Assembly: GCA_964016985.1 (NCBI GenBank) | Contig: OZ024829.1 | Location: 66,801,197-66,865,196 of the forward strand | Source of the DNA: Anodontia alba | Taxonomy: Eukaryota; Mollusca; Bivalvia; Lucinida; Lucinidae | Direction: 5' to 3' | Length of the DNA: 64,000 bases | Shown here: one piece after another, positions 22,116-33,994 of the stretch | Numbering within the stretch: position 1 is the first letter of the stretch | Layout: each line of letters starts with the position of its first letter | The notes under the pieces: model-generated | The model's database searches: none | The model's input: only the letters and a program-made list of their open reading frames with translations | Told to the model about the DNA's origin: nothing | Made by a program: the position numbers and the translations under genes

Positions 22116-25100
22116 CAAGAGGCCCACAGGCCACGGGTCGCTCACCTGAGTGACATAGCCACTGCAGATATGCAGATGTTATGCAACATTTTTCCAATCA
22201 TGTCCTCGCAACTAATGAAAAGATCATCATTTAAGCAGTTCTTAATTTTGAAGAAGAATATATATGACATGACAGTCAATAGAGCGTGATCATTTGAACA
22301 AACTCTCAATCACATTTCAACAGTAGGATCAATGTGAAATTTGGTGGCAAATAGCTAAGTGGTTTCTGAAGAATCACGAATTTATACATGTAAACAGCTC
22401 AGTTCAGGGAAATATAATAAACATAAACAAGATGGCAGCCATCTTGGATTTTCAATCAGAATGATTTTAGCTACTGTTGATCTAGTCACCTCGATACTTC
22501 CAATGAACTTTGAGTCAATTGTCTTTTCGGTTCAGGAGAAAAAGTTCAAAACAGATTTTCAAGATGGCTGCCATGGCCGCAATTTGGGATTTCCTATCGC
22601 AACGATTTGAGCAATTTTTTATCTACAAGTCACCCCGATGCTTCCTACCAAGTTTCAAGTCAATATGCCTTTCAGTTCAGAAGAAGAAGGGAAAAATAGA
22701 TTTTCAAGATGGCTGCCATCTTGGATTTCCAATTGGAACGATTTTAGCTATTTTTATATCTACAAGTCATCCCGATGCTTCCTACCATTTTCAAATCAAC
22801 TGGCCCTTTGGTTCAGGAAAATAAACGAAAAAAGATTTTCAAGATGGCTGCCATGTCAGCCATCTTGGATTTCGGATCCAAACAATTTAAGCTATTTTAG
22901 ATCTACAAGTCACCTCCATGCTTCCTACTCTTAGATTTCCAACCAGAACGATTTTAGCCATTTTTGATCTATAAGTCACCCCGATGCTTCCTACCAAGTT
23001 TCAAGTCAATTGGCTTTTGGGTTTAGGAGAAGAAGCGAAAAAGATTTTCAAGATGGTCACCATGGCGGCCATCTTGGATTTCCAAATGGAACAATTTTAG
23101 CTATTTTTATATCTACAAGTCATCCCGATGCTTCCTACCAATTTTCAAATCAACTGGCCCTTTGGTTCAGGAAAATAAACGAAAAAAGATTTTCAAGATG
23201 GCTGCCATGGCAGCCATCTTGGATTTCGGATCCAAACAATTTAAGCTATTTTAGATCTACAAGTCACCTCAATGCTTCCTACCAAGTTTCAAGTCAAATG
23301 GCCTTTCAGTCCAGGAGAAGAAGCGAAAAATAGATTTTCAAGATGGCTGTCATGGCGGCCATCTTGGATTTCTGATAGGGACGATTTTAGCTATTTTTGA
23401 TCTACAAGTAACCCTGATGCTTCCTACCTAGTTTAAAGTCAATAAGCTTTTCGGTTCAGGAGAAAAAGTAAACAATAGATTTTCAAGATGGCCGCCATGG
23501 CAGCCATCTTGGATTTCCAATCACAACGATTTTAGCCATTTTTGATCTATAAGTCACCCCGATGCTTCCTACCAAGTTTCAAGTCAATTGGCTTTTGGGT
23601 TTAGGAGAAGAAGCAAAAAAAAAATTTTCAAGATGGCCACCATGGCGGCCATCTTGGATTTCCAATTGGAACGATTTTAGCTATTTTTATATCTACAAGT
23701 CATCCCGATGCTTCCTACCAATTTTCAAATCAACTGGCCCTTTTGTTCAGGAAAATAACGGAAAAAGGTTTTCAAGATGGCTGCCATCTTGGATTTCGGA
23801 TCCAAACAATTTAACCCTTAAAGCACCAAGAAAAACTGCATCTGAAAATGTCGTCTGTTGAATATTCTTGCAAACTTTTCAAAACTAGTTTTGCATACAG
23901 GCAAACAGTGTGGACCCAGATCAGACTACTCCTAAAGGAGCAGTCTGATCTGGGTCCACACTGTTTGCAAAAATGACTTTTAAAATCACAAGCAGATGAC
24001 AAAGCAGACGACAATAGTTGTGACTGGCGCCTTAAGGGTTAAGCTATTTTAGATCTACAAGTCACCTCAATGCTTCCTACCAAGTTTCCGAGTCAAATGG
24101 CCTTTCAGTCCAGGAGAAGAAGCGAAAAATAGATTTTCAAGATGGCTGTCATGGCGGCCATCTTGGATTTCTGATAGGGACGATTTTAGCTATTTTTGAT
24201 CTATAGGTAACCCTGATGCTTCCTACCTAGTTTAAAGTCAATAAGACTTTCGGTTCAGGAGAAGAAATAAAAAATAGATTTTCAAGATGGCCACCATGGC
24301 AGCCATCTTGGATTTCCAATCAGAACGATTTTAGCCATTTTTGATCTATAAGTCACCCCGATGCTTCCTACCAAGTTTCAAGTCAATTGGCTTTTGGGTT
24401 TAGGAGAAGAAGCGAAAAACAGATTTTTAAGATGGCCACTATGGCGGCCATCTTGGATTTCTGATCAGCACAATTTTAGCTATTTTCGATCTACAAGTCA
24501 CCCTGATGCTTCCTACCAAGTTTGGAGTCAATTGACGTTCGGCTCAGGAGATGAAGTGAAAAATAGATTTTCAAGATGGCAGCCATCTTGGATTTCCGAT
24601 CAGAACGATTTTAATAATTTTTTATCTACAAGTCACCCAGATGCTTCCTACCAATTTTCGAGTCAATTGGCATTTGGGGTTAGGAGAAGAAGCAAAAAAT
24701 AGATTTTCAAGATGGCCGCAATGGTGGCCATTTTGGATTTACAATCAGCAGGATTTTAGCTATTTTTGATCTACAAGTCATCTCAATGCTTCCTACCAAG
24801 TTTCGAGTCAACTGGCCTTTTGGTTCAGGAGAAGAAGCGAAAAACAGATTTTCAAGAGGGCGGCCATGGAGGCCATCTTGGATTTCCTATCGGAACGTTT
24901 AGCTATTTTTGATCTACAAGTCACCCTGATGCTTCCTACTAAGTTTGGAGTCAATTGACTTTTGTGTTTAGGAGAAGAAGCGAAAAATAGATTTTCAAGA
25001 TCGCCGCAATGGTGGCCATCTTTGATTTACGATCAGCACGATTTTAGCTATTTTTTATCTACAAGTAACCCCAATGCTTCCTACCAAGTTTCAAGTCAAC

Positions 25101-25641
25101 TGGCCTTTCTGTTCAGCAGAAGCAGCGAAAAATAGATTTTCAAGATGGCTGCCATGGCGGCCATCTTGGATTTCCGATCGGAACGATTTTAGCTATTTTT
25201 GATCTATAAGTCACCTCAATGCTTTCTACCAAGTTTGGAGTCAATTGGCTTTTGGGTTTAGGAGTAGAAGTGAAAATGGATTTTCAAGATGGCTGCCATG
25301 GCGGCCATCTTGGATTTCAGATCGGCACGATTTTAGCTATTTTTGATCTACAAGTCACCCCAATGTTTCCTAGCAAGTTTGGAGTCAATTGGCTTTTTGA
25401 TTCAGGAGAAGCGAAAAATAGATTTTCAAGATGGCGGCCATTTTGGATTTCCGATCGGAACGATTTTAATAATTTTTTATCTACAAGTCATCCCAATGCT
25501 TCCTACCAAGTATCGAGTCAATTGGCCCAGGGGTGTAGGAGGAGTAGGCTTTTAAAGCCATTGTTGACGCCGCACGACGGACGACAGACATTGACTGACC
25601 ACAATAGCTCACCATGAGCACTGTGTGCTCAGGTGAGCTAA
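22116..25641 (+). mobile_element. E4: Helitron-like element nested in E3
   Basis: It starts CAAGAGGCCCACAGGCCACG right after CTATATAGATATA of an E3 repeat and ends GTGCTCAGGTGAGCTAA; the next bases TAAGGAAAA continue the E3 unit (consensus TAGGGAAAA). Conserved 5' block GACATAGCCACTGCAGATAT, then an array of ~135-160 bp units (GTCACCCCGATGCTTCCTAC, CAAGTTTCGAGTCAATTGGC, AGATTTTCAAGATGGC, GGCGGCCATCTTGGATTTCC). Long open frames on both strands are translations of this repeat. It hosts a TTAA-flanked MITE at 23815-24038. Confidence 0.82.
23815..24038. mobile_element. 224 bp piggyBac-like MITE with TTAA target duplication
   Basis: Ends CCCTTAAAGCACCAAG and GGCGCCTTAAGGG, flanked by TTAA at 23811-23814 and 24039-24042. 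Removing it restores CAATTTAAGCTATTTTAG, the normal E4 repeat text. The centre is a hairpin, CAGTGTGGACCCAGATCAGA paired with TCTGATCTGGGTCCACACTG. TTAA duplications with CCC-starting TIRs are the piggyBac signature (family knowledge). No transposase. Confidence 0.8.
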
Positions 25642-25650
25642 TAAGGAAAA

Positions 25651-27826
25651 CAAGAGGCCCACGGGCCACGGGTCGCTCACTGGAGTGACATAGCCACTGC
25701 AGATATGCAGATGTTATGCAACATTTTTCCAGTCCTGTCATCGCAGCTAATGAAAAGATCAACCTTCAAGCAGTTCTTAATTTTGAAGAAGAATATTATA
25801 TATGGCATGACAGTCAATGGAGCATGATCATTTGAACAAACTCTCAATCACATTTCAACAGTAGGATCAATGTGAAATTTGGAGGCAATTGGCTAATTGG
25901 TTTCTGAAGTATTATTATTTTTTACATGTAAACAGCACAGTAGCAGGGAAATATAATAAACATAAACAAGATGGCAGCCATCTTAGACTTCCAATCAGAA
26001 TGATTTTAGCTACTGTTGATCTACAAGTCACCTCGATACTTTCAATGAACTTGGCTATCTTGCATTTCCGATCAAACAATTTAAGCTATTTAAGATCTAC
26101 AAGTCACCCAAAAGCTTCCTACCAAGTTTCGATTCAAATGGCCTTTCAGTTCAGGAGAAGAAGCAAAAAAGAGATTTTCAGGATGGCTGTCATGGTGGCC
26201 ATCTTGGATTTCTGATAGGGATGACTTTAGCTATTTTTGATCTACAGGTCACCCTGATGCTTCCTACCTAGTTTAAAGTCAATAAGCCTTTTGGTTCAGG
26301 AGAAGAAGTGAAAAACAGATTTTCAAGATGGCTGCCATGGCGGCCATCTTGGATTTCCAATCGGAACAATTTTAGCCGATTTCAATCTAAAAGTCACCCC
26401 AATGCTTCCTACCAAGTTTCAAGTCAGTTGGCATTTGGGTTTAGGAGAAGAAGCAAAAAAAAGATTTTCAAGAAGGCCACCACTGTGGCCATATTGGATT
26501 TCCAATCAGCATGATCTACACGTTACCCTGATGCATCCTACAAAGTCTGGAGTCAATAGGCCTTTCGGCTCAGGAGAAGAAGAGAAAAATAGATTTTCAA
26601 GATGGCAACCATGGCGGCCATCTTGGATTTCCAATTAGAACGATTTTAGCTACTTTTGATCTACAAGTCACCCCGATGCTTCCCACCAAGTTTCGTGTCA
26701 ATTGGCATTTGGGGTTAGGAGGAGAAGCGAAAAATAGATTTTCAAGATGGCCGCCATGGTGGCCATCTTGGATTTATGATCAGCACAATTTTAGCTATTT
26801 TTGATGTGATACATGTCACACCTATGCTTCCTAGCAAGTTTGGAGTCAATTGGCCTTTCGGTTCAGGAGAAGAAGCAAAACATAGATTTTCAAGATGGCT
26901 GCCATGGCAGCCATCTTGGATTTCCGATTGGAACAATTTTAGCTATTTTTGATCTACAAGTCACCCAAATGCTTCCTACCATGTTTGGAGTCAATTGGCT
27001 TTTGGGTTCAGGAGTAGAAGCGAAAAATAGATTTTCAAGATGGCTGCCATGGCGGCCATCTTGGATTTCCGATAGGCATGATTTTAGCTATTTTTGATCT
27101 ACAAGTCACCCAAATGCTTCCTAGCAAGTTTGGAGTCAATTGACCTTATGGTTCAGGAAAAGTAGCAAAAAATAGATTTTCAAGATTGCTGCCATGGCGG
27201 CCATCTTGGATTTCCAATCTGCACGATTTTTGCTATTTTTGATCTACATGTCACCCCGATGCTTCCTAGCAAGTTTGGAGGCAACTGGCCTTTCGGTTCA
27301 GGAGAAGAAGCGAAAAATAGATTTTCAAGATGGCGGCCATCTTGGATTTCCGATCGGCACGATTTTAGCTATTTTTGATCTACAAGTTATCCCGATGCTT
27401 CCTAGCAAGTTTGGAGTCAATTGGCCTTTCGGTTCAGGAGAAGAAGCGAAAAATAGATTTTCAAGATGGCGGCCATTTTGGATTTCCCATCGGCACGATT
27501 TTAGCTATAATGATCTACAAGTCACCCCGATGGTTCCTAGCAAGTTTGGAGTCAACTGGCCTTTCGGTTCAGGAGAAGAAGCGAAAAATGGATTTTCAAG
27601 ATAGCGGCCATGGCCGCCATCTTGGATTTCCGATCGGCATGATTTTAGCTATTTTTGATCTACAGGACACCCTGATGCTTCCTACCAAGTATCGAGTCAA
27701 TTGGCCCAGGGGTGTAGGAGGAGTAGGCTTTTAAAGCAATTGTTGACGCTGCACGACGGACAACGGACGACACACATTGACTGACAACAATAGCTCACCA
27801 TGAGCACCGTGCTCATGGTGAGCTAA
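25651..27826 (+). mobile_element. E5: Helitron-like element nested in E3
   Basis: It starts CAAGAGGCCCACGGGCCACG after GGAAAA and ends GAGCACCGTGCTCATGGTGAG plus CTAA; the following TAAGCCCTGCC resumes the E3 unit (consensus GGGAAAATAAGCCCC). Same 5' block and same central repeat family as E4. Near the end are GGCCCAGGGGTGTAGGAGGA and CGCACGACGGACAACGGACG-type sequence typical of this family. No coding capacity. Confidence 0.82.
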
Positions 27827-29040
27827 TAAGCCCTGCCCCTGGCGACCATGTTTTTTGTGACGAATCCAAATGGCTTGAACAATCTTGGTAGAGGATCATC
27901 AAAGAAACATTTCTGCAAAATTATATTGAAATCGGTCCAGTGGTTTCTGACAAGAAGATTTTTAAAGTTTTCTATATAGATGCATAGGGAAAATAAGCCC
28001 CGCCGCCTGGTGGCCATGTTTTTTGACGAATCCAAATGGCTTGAACAATCTTGGTAGAGGATCACCAAAGGAACATTTCTGCAAAACTATATTGAAATAG
28101 GTCCAGTGATTTCTGACAAGAAGATTTTTAAAGATTTCTATATAGATATATAGGGAAAATAAGCCCCGCCCCCTAGCGGCCATGTTTTTTGACGAATCCC
28201 AATGGCTTTAACAATCTTGGTAGAGGATCACCAAAGGAACATTTCTGCAAAATTATATTGAAATCGGTCCAGTGGTTTCTTACAAGAAGATTTTTAAAGT
28301 TTTCTACATAGATATACAGGGATAAGCCCCGCCCCCTAGCGGCCATGTTTTTTGACGAATCCAATTGGCTTGAACAATCTTGGTAGAGGTTCACCAAAGG
28401 AACATTCTGCAAAATTATATTGAAATCGGTCCAGTGGTTTCTGACAAGAAGATTTTTAAACTTTTCTATATAGATATATAGGGAAAATAAGCCCCACCTC
28501 CTGGCGGCCATGTTTTTTGACGAATCCAAATGGCTTGAACAATCTTGGTAGAGGATCACCAAAGGAACATTTCTGCAAAAATATATTGAAATCGGTCCAG
28601 TGGTTTCTGACAAAAAGATTTTTAAAGTTTTCTATATAGATATATAGAGAAAATAAGCCCTGCCCCCTGGTGGCCATGTTTTTTGACAAATCCAAATGGC
28701 TTGAACAATCTTGGTAGAGAATCACCAAAGGAACATTTTTCCAAAATTATATTTAAATCGGTCCAGTGGTTTCTGACAAGAAGATGTTTTAAGATATTAG
28801 TTAAAAAATCTATTTTTAGCGCCTGTGATCTGGATATGCAATGGACCGGAACCATTTGAACAATTTTGAAAGAGGATCAACCAAGGATCATTCCTGTGAA
28901 GTTTGGTCAAAATCCAATCAGTGGTTTAGGAGATGTTGTTTAAAGATTGTGGACGGACAGATGGACATATGGACGATGACGACGACGGATGGTGAGTGAT
29001 CCCAATACCTCACCTTGAGCCTTCGGCTCAGGTGAGCTAA

Positions 29041-30600
29041 AACAACCAACAAAAAGCCCACTGTATTTGTCCTAATAATCACTCCGATCCCTTGACCGGT
29101 ATTTTACAATAATATATCTTTCTGCAAAACTCCATGAAATCAATGCATCTGCAGAGGTTATTGATTGGAAACCAATATCATCAAAAGAGAAAGAACAAAG
29201 CAAGAGTTGTCCTTCTTGTATGTGACACTTCTACATGACCTGATATATGTCCCTACCCAACCTTTTCAAATTACCTCAAACAGTATGGGAGTTATGGCCT
29301 GCATAAGATTTCAGCTTCCAAAGATATAAAGTACATAATGAAGAGAGAATTGTCTCTCTTGCACAACATGCCTACTGTTCTTATCTTTGCCTCTACCAAG
29401 TATTATCAAAATATTTCAAACAAGTTATGGAGTGCACAAGAATTTGGCTCAAACATTTGTTCAGGGGAGTTAAAGAGAAAAAGAACTAAGCAAGAGTTGT
29501 TCTTCTTGCATGCAACACTCCTCCTTCTTGACCTGATACATGTCCCTACCAAATAAAATCAAATTATCTCAAACAGTATAGGATTTATGGCCTTTACAAG
29601 ATTTTGGCTTCAGGGGAGATAAGTGCATAACAAAGAAAGTGAGAGTTGTCTCTCTTGCATGTGACATGCCTGCTGGTCCTCCTCTTTATCCCTACCAAAT
29701 ATTATCAAAACATCTCAAAGGGTATCAAATTTATGTAGCACACAAAGATGTGTCTAGGTAACATATCAACAAAAACTAAGTGGAAAAAGGGCCATAATTC
29801 AGCCAAAATTTTATGGGTGGTTACCAATATCGAACTTGACCTGTATTTTACAATGATATACCCTTTTGCAAACTTCTAATAAAATAAATGCATCCCTTCA
29901 GAACTTTTTGAATGGAAACCAATATCTTATTGATTGTGTTGGGGTTTAATGACATGTCAACCCTTGTGGGTCACTTTGTCTCCCAGAGAAAGGGAGAAAA
30001 GAGACAAAAGAGATAGTAGGAAAGATGAAAGAGAGGGATAGGGAAGAAAGAGAGAAATGAAAGAAAGTGAAGGAACAGAAGAAATAACAATATTCCTTAT
30101 CTACCCTTGCCTGCTGTAAGAACAGCAGGCCTTGACCAACTGTAAGCCAATATCAGTTGGGCGCCCCGGTGACAAAAGCTACAGAACACCTTTGCCTCAC
30201 CCAACCACCCCCAAACCAATATCTTAACTCAACAATAAAAACTAAGTGGAAAAAGGGCCATAACTCAGCCAAAATTTGACAGACGATTATCAATATCTGT
30301 ATTTTACATTGATATAAACTTCTGTAGACTTAGAATGCATCCCTTCAAAAGTTACTGAGAGGAAATGAAAAATGTGACTATGACACTGACAACGACGCGG
30401 ATGGATACATGATCCCTATGTGTCTGCCATCCTACACAGGCGACACAATAATATAGGCAGTTTCCTGAGGTTCCTCTCCAATAAGCAATCTTATGATTTT
30501 TTAGGTTCCAATAAATGTTTCCAAAACTTAAAATTTTGACAACAGGTAAAATTTGAACTAAAGCTGTGGGGGGAGGGTGGGGTGTATTAATAATTTATCT
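29041..30600. repeat. tandem-repeat element remnant, another family
   Basis: About 29180-29760 contains ~150 bp diverged units with AAGCAAGAGTTGTCCTTCTT, CATGACCTGATATATGTCCC and CAAATTATCTCAAACAGTAT. Later units (29790-30360) contain GTGGAAAAAGGGCCATAATTCAGCC. The right side (30360-30440) ends GACAACGACGCGGATGGATA. The layout resembles the central array and GACG-rich 3' side of the E elements, but defined ends are not seen. A SINE sits at 29930-30212. Confidence 0.5.
29916..30226 (-). mobile_element. SINE with 14 bp target duplication
   Basis: The body 29930-30212 is flanked by AAACCAATATCTTA at 29916-29929 and 30213-30226. The plus-strand left end TTGATTGTGTTGGGGTTTAA is the tail side, so the element runs minus. 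Its other end is GGGGGTGGTTGGGTGAGGC on the minus strand. A purine-rich internal stretch (GAGAAAGGGAGAAAAGAGAC) and CAACTGTAAGCCAATATCAG are shared with the copy at 42518-42806. Retroposition by a LINE is inferred from the duplication. Confidence 0.85.
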
Positions 30601-30839
30601 GAAACTAAGGCTGTTTGAAATCTGAAGCTAAAAAGGTTGTGAAAATTGAAGTGTTACAATCCAAACCCAGATCTGGTTACGCTCAATGCATATGCAAAAT
30701 CTGATCAAATTCCATCAATTCATTCACAAGATTTTGAGCAGAAACAAAAATCTGAGAATAACCAAGGGCCAGTCAAATTCCATCAACTCGTTCCAAAGAT
30801 ATTATGTGGAAATCTTGTTCTGACAACTTATTTTCTTGT

Positions 30840-31000
30840 GCGAACAATGCATTAAGTTGTCCGAACAAGATATTATGTCATACTAACAACATACTTATCT
30901 TGTGTGAACAAGATAATAAGTTGTCAGAACAAGGTATTATGTTGTCCAAACAAGTTATTAAGTTGTCTGAACAAGATATTAAGTTATAGCAAGAACTTAA
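30840..31000. repeat. ~22 bp tandem repeat
   Basis: Repeats of TTAAGTTGTCCGAACAAGATA and variants, with inverted copies (ATCTTGTTCTGACAACTTAT at about 30810) to the left, so part of it can fold back. Not coding. Confidence 0.6.
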
Positions 31001-31243
31001 AAAAAATAAAATCAACATGTACCTTCCCGGGTTCCGTACATAGCTCATGATCAGATTTGTTGTTGTTTTTTTTTGTTGTTGTTGTTTTTTTTTCAAACAA
31101 AAAGTATTAAAAAGTTTTCTGATTTCTCTGTGAAAAATTATATTGCCGGGTTCCGTAGCTATGTCAGTAATTATTAATCAGATATGTGTAACAGTTAATT
31201 TGATTTACAAATATTTTTGCAACAGAACCAACATTATTCAAAA

Positions 31244-32415
31244 CAAGAGCTGTCAGCAGACAGCATAGCTCGCCTTGAATTGGGAAGATACTACGAGTCC
31301 AAAAGGTGAAAACAGTGTAGACCCTGATCAGACTGCTCTTTAGGACCTGTCTGATCTGGGTCTGCACTGTTTGCTTAGACCTATCTGTCCCAATATTTAG
31401 GATCATTATGGTAAGAGGAAATGTTATGGCATTTTAGCTCTTGATAGGATTTCTTATGCTATGGTTTGGTCATTTGTTGTCATGAATTTGACATTATCCA
31501 GGATCAAACGTAAAATTTCTAAGTCTGTGACTGTGACCTTGAGGTCATAGGCACGGTTGGAGTGATGATGAATAAAACTTTGGACTTGTATCTATTATCA
31601 TTCCAAATATGAACCAAATCTGTCATATGGTTTGGAAAATATGAGCTCTTAACCCTTAAACTGCCAATCACAACAATTGTTGTCTGCTTTGTCATCTGTT
31701 TATGATTTTAAAAGTCATTTTTTGCAGTGTGGACCTAGGAGCAGTCTTATCAGGGTCCACACTGTTTGCCTGTATGCAAAACTAGGTTTGAAAAGTTTGC
31801 AAGAATATTCAGCAGAGGACATAAACAGACAACACTTTCAGATGCAGGTTTTCTTGGCGCTTTAAGGGTTAAAACACTTTAATATCAAATTTCTAAGTTC
31901 TTAACTTTGACCTTGAGGCCATGGGCATGGGCAGGGGGTATTACTCAATAAAACTTTGGACCTGTATCTGTCATCATACCAAATATGAACAAAATCCATC
32001 ATATGTTTTGGAAAATATCTCTTAAAAAACTTTAATATAAAATTTCTAAGTCTGAGACCTTGACCTTGAGGTCATAGGCATGGGCAGGGTATTGTTGAAT
32101 AAAACTTTGGAACTGTATCTATCATCCTACCAAATATAAACAAAATCCATCATACAGTTTGGAAAATATGAGCTCTTAAAGAACTTTAATGTTGAAAAGT
32201 TCTAAGTCCATGTCCTTGACCTTGAGGTAATGGGCTGGGGTATTGCTGAATAAAACTTTGGAACTATATCTATCATCATACTAAATATGAACCAATTCTA
32301 TCAAATGGTCTGAAAAATATAAGCTCTTAAAAAAACTTAAACATAAATGTGGATGCCGACACCGACGCCGTGGCAAATGCAACAGCTCTTCCTGGACTTC
32401 ATCCAGGTGAGCTAA
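31244..32415 (+). mobile_element. E6: Helitron-like element, CAAGAGCTGTC type
   Basis: 5' end CAAGAGCTGTCAGCAGACAG: hairpin GCTGTC/GACAGC, then box AGCTCGCCT. 3' end hairpin CCTGGACTTCATCCAGG, then GTGAGCTAA. The centre has ~130-150 bp units (AATAAAACTTTGGACCTGTA, ATCATACCAAATATGAAC, GACCTTGACCTTGAGGTCAT). A piggyBac-like MITE lies at 31653-31868. GACGCCG-type sequence (GATGCCGACACCGACGCCGT) precedes the 3' hairpin, as in the other E elements. Confidence 0.75.
31653..31868. mobile_element. 216 bp piggyBac-like MITE with TTAA target duplication
   Basis: Ends CCCTTAAACTGCCAA and TTGGCGCTTTAAGGG, flanked by TTAA at 31649-31652 and 31869-31872. It is homologous to 23815-24038 in reverse orientation. 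It interrupts an E6 unit at GAGCTCTTAA, a text found uninterrupted in the next E6 units. Confidence 0.8.
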
Positions 32416-32794
32416 TAATGGAATTGAATTGTGGGGTTCACATCATGTCAAGATTTATTGGTCAATGTTTTCCTGACTTTCCATATTCTCAATGATCAAC
32501 TTCAAAATAGGACTCAAAGTTGTCTTGCTAGCATTTCTATTTAAACCTTGAAAAAGCTACATAAAATAACAGCAGATAACGTTCTAATTTGTTTTTCTAT
32601 TATTTTTCAGAGAAAATCAGACTTGGAGAAAATAAGACTTGGAATTTCACACAAATCATCTGCTAGGCAAATGATTCACTGGAAATGTCAAGCTTATTTT
32701 CTCTGAAAAAAACAAAACAAAAAAAAACAACATAAAAACTAGAACAGTGTTTTCAGAGGAAAATGTATGTCCCCCCCCCCCTCCCCCCCATTTT

Positions 32795-33545
32795 CCAAAA
32801 TCTAAACTCTGGGGTCAAGGTCATCAAAGTCTAATCAGTTCTTGTCCCTGTCTCAACAATATAGCTGTGCAAGTTTGGTCAAAATCCATCCATTCATTCA
32901 GGAGATAGGGTGCAGACAAGCCATTTTCAAACAATCTGAGTCCTCCTGTGACCTTGAAAATGGGATCAAGGTCACCAAAACCTAATCAGTTATTTTCCAT
33001 GTCACAACAATATAGCTGTGCAAGTTTGGTCAGAATCCATCCATTCCTTCATGAGTTTGGGTGCACACAAGCCATTTTCCAACAATCTAAACCCTTGCAT
33101 GACCTTGGAAATAGGGTCAACGTCACCAAAATCTGATCAGTTCTTTTTCATGTCACAACAATATAGATGTACAAGTTTGGTCAAAATCCATCCATTCCTT
33201 ATGAGCTAGGGTGCAGACAAGCCATTTTTCCAACAATCTGAGCCCTCCTGTGACCTTGAAAATGGGATCAAGGTCACCAAAATCTAATCAGTTCTTTTCC
33301 ATGTCACAACAAGTTTGGTCAAAATCCACCCATTTCTTCAGGAGACAGGGTGCAGACAAGCCAGTTCCCATCAACCTAAGCCTTAGTGTGACCTTGAAAA
33401 TGGGGTCAAGGTCACCAAAATCTAAACAGTTCTTTTCCATGTCTCAACAATATAGATGTACAAGTTTCGTCAAAATCCATCTATTCATTCAGGAGATAGG
33501 GTGCTGACAAGCCATTTTCCAACAATCTAAGCCCTCATGCGACCT
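32795..33545. repeat. ~150 bp tandem repeat array
   Basis: Five units with TGACCTTGAAAATGGGATCA, AGGTCACCAAAATCTAATCA, ATGTCACAACAATATAG and TCAAAATCCATCCATTC, spaced 139-152 bp. A C run (CCCCCCCCCCTCCCCCCC, about 32772-32789) is at its left edge. It looks like the central array of a further E-type family whose ends are missing. Confidence 0.75.
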
Positions 33546-33549
33546 TGAA

Positions 33550-33750
33550 AATGGCCAATTCAGCAGACGACAATTGGTGATATTTGTCTTATTTAGCCCA
33601 GAAAGCAGGATCTGATATGTCATGCAAATTGTCTCTATTGGAGACAATCTGCATGAAATGTCAAATCCTGTTGCTAGGAAAACTAAGACAAATATTTCAT
33701 TATGTCTGCTGAAAATTTTACCCAGAGTGCTAAGCATTAATGGTTAACAT
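33550..33750. repeat. foldback MITE, CAGCAGACGACAA family
   Basis: Left half GACGACAATTGGTGATATTT, then TGTCATGCAAATTGTCTC. Right half GAGACAATCTGCATGAAATG, then AAGACAAATATTTC and TGTCTGCTG. Related copies: 32600-32720, 34740-34900, 49985-50310 and 52000-52180. Confidence 0.6.
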
Positions 33751-33994
33751 AGGAAATATTTGTTTTTGAGTGGGCTGGTAAATATTGTCTGGCACAAAAA
33801 TGGGGCCTCAGTGCAAAAATTAGCCTGTATATTATTATTATTTTTGATAAACCAACTTGACATGTCACTCTGTCCATCTGATTTAATATTTGTAAGGCTT
33901 CCGTCCACTATACATCAAGAAAAACACATCTATATAATGTTGACCCCCTTAAACCCCACTTTTATATAGTATAACTGGGGTTTACAGGGGTATA

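Larger units (their letters stand above)
20380..29040 (+). mobile_element. E3: Helitron-like element, host of nested E4 and E5
   Basis: 5' end CAAGAGGACCATGATGGTCC: the hairpin AGGACCAT/ATGGTCCT differs from E1 but keeps the stem, with box GCTCACCTGAGC. 3' end GAGCCTTCGGCTC hairpin, GCTCAGGTGAGC and CTAA at 29037-29040. The centre is a ~168 bp tandem unit (GCCCCGCCCCCTGGCGGCCA, TTTTTTGACGAATCATGACG, AAATCGGTCCAGTGGTTTCT, GATTTTTAAAGTTTTC). The array runs 20460-22115, is interrupted by E4 and E5, and resumes at 27827 exactly in register. The element's own sequence totals about 3 kb. Confidence 0.8.

Noticed and set aside
22510..28855. Many overlapping 70-150-codon frames on both strands (FQDGGHGGHLGFPIG-type and LFSLYIYIENFKNLLV-type)
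   Set aside because: They are translations of ~135-170 bp tandem repeats, recurring in every copy without start, stop or domain conservation.
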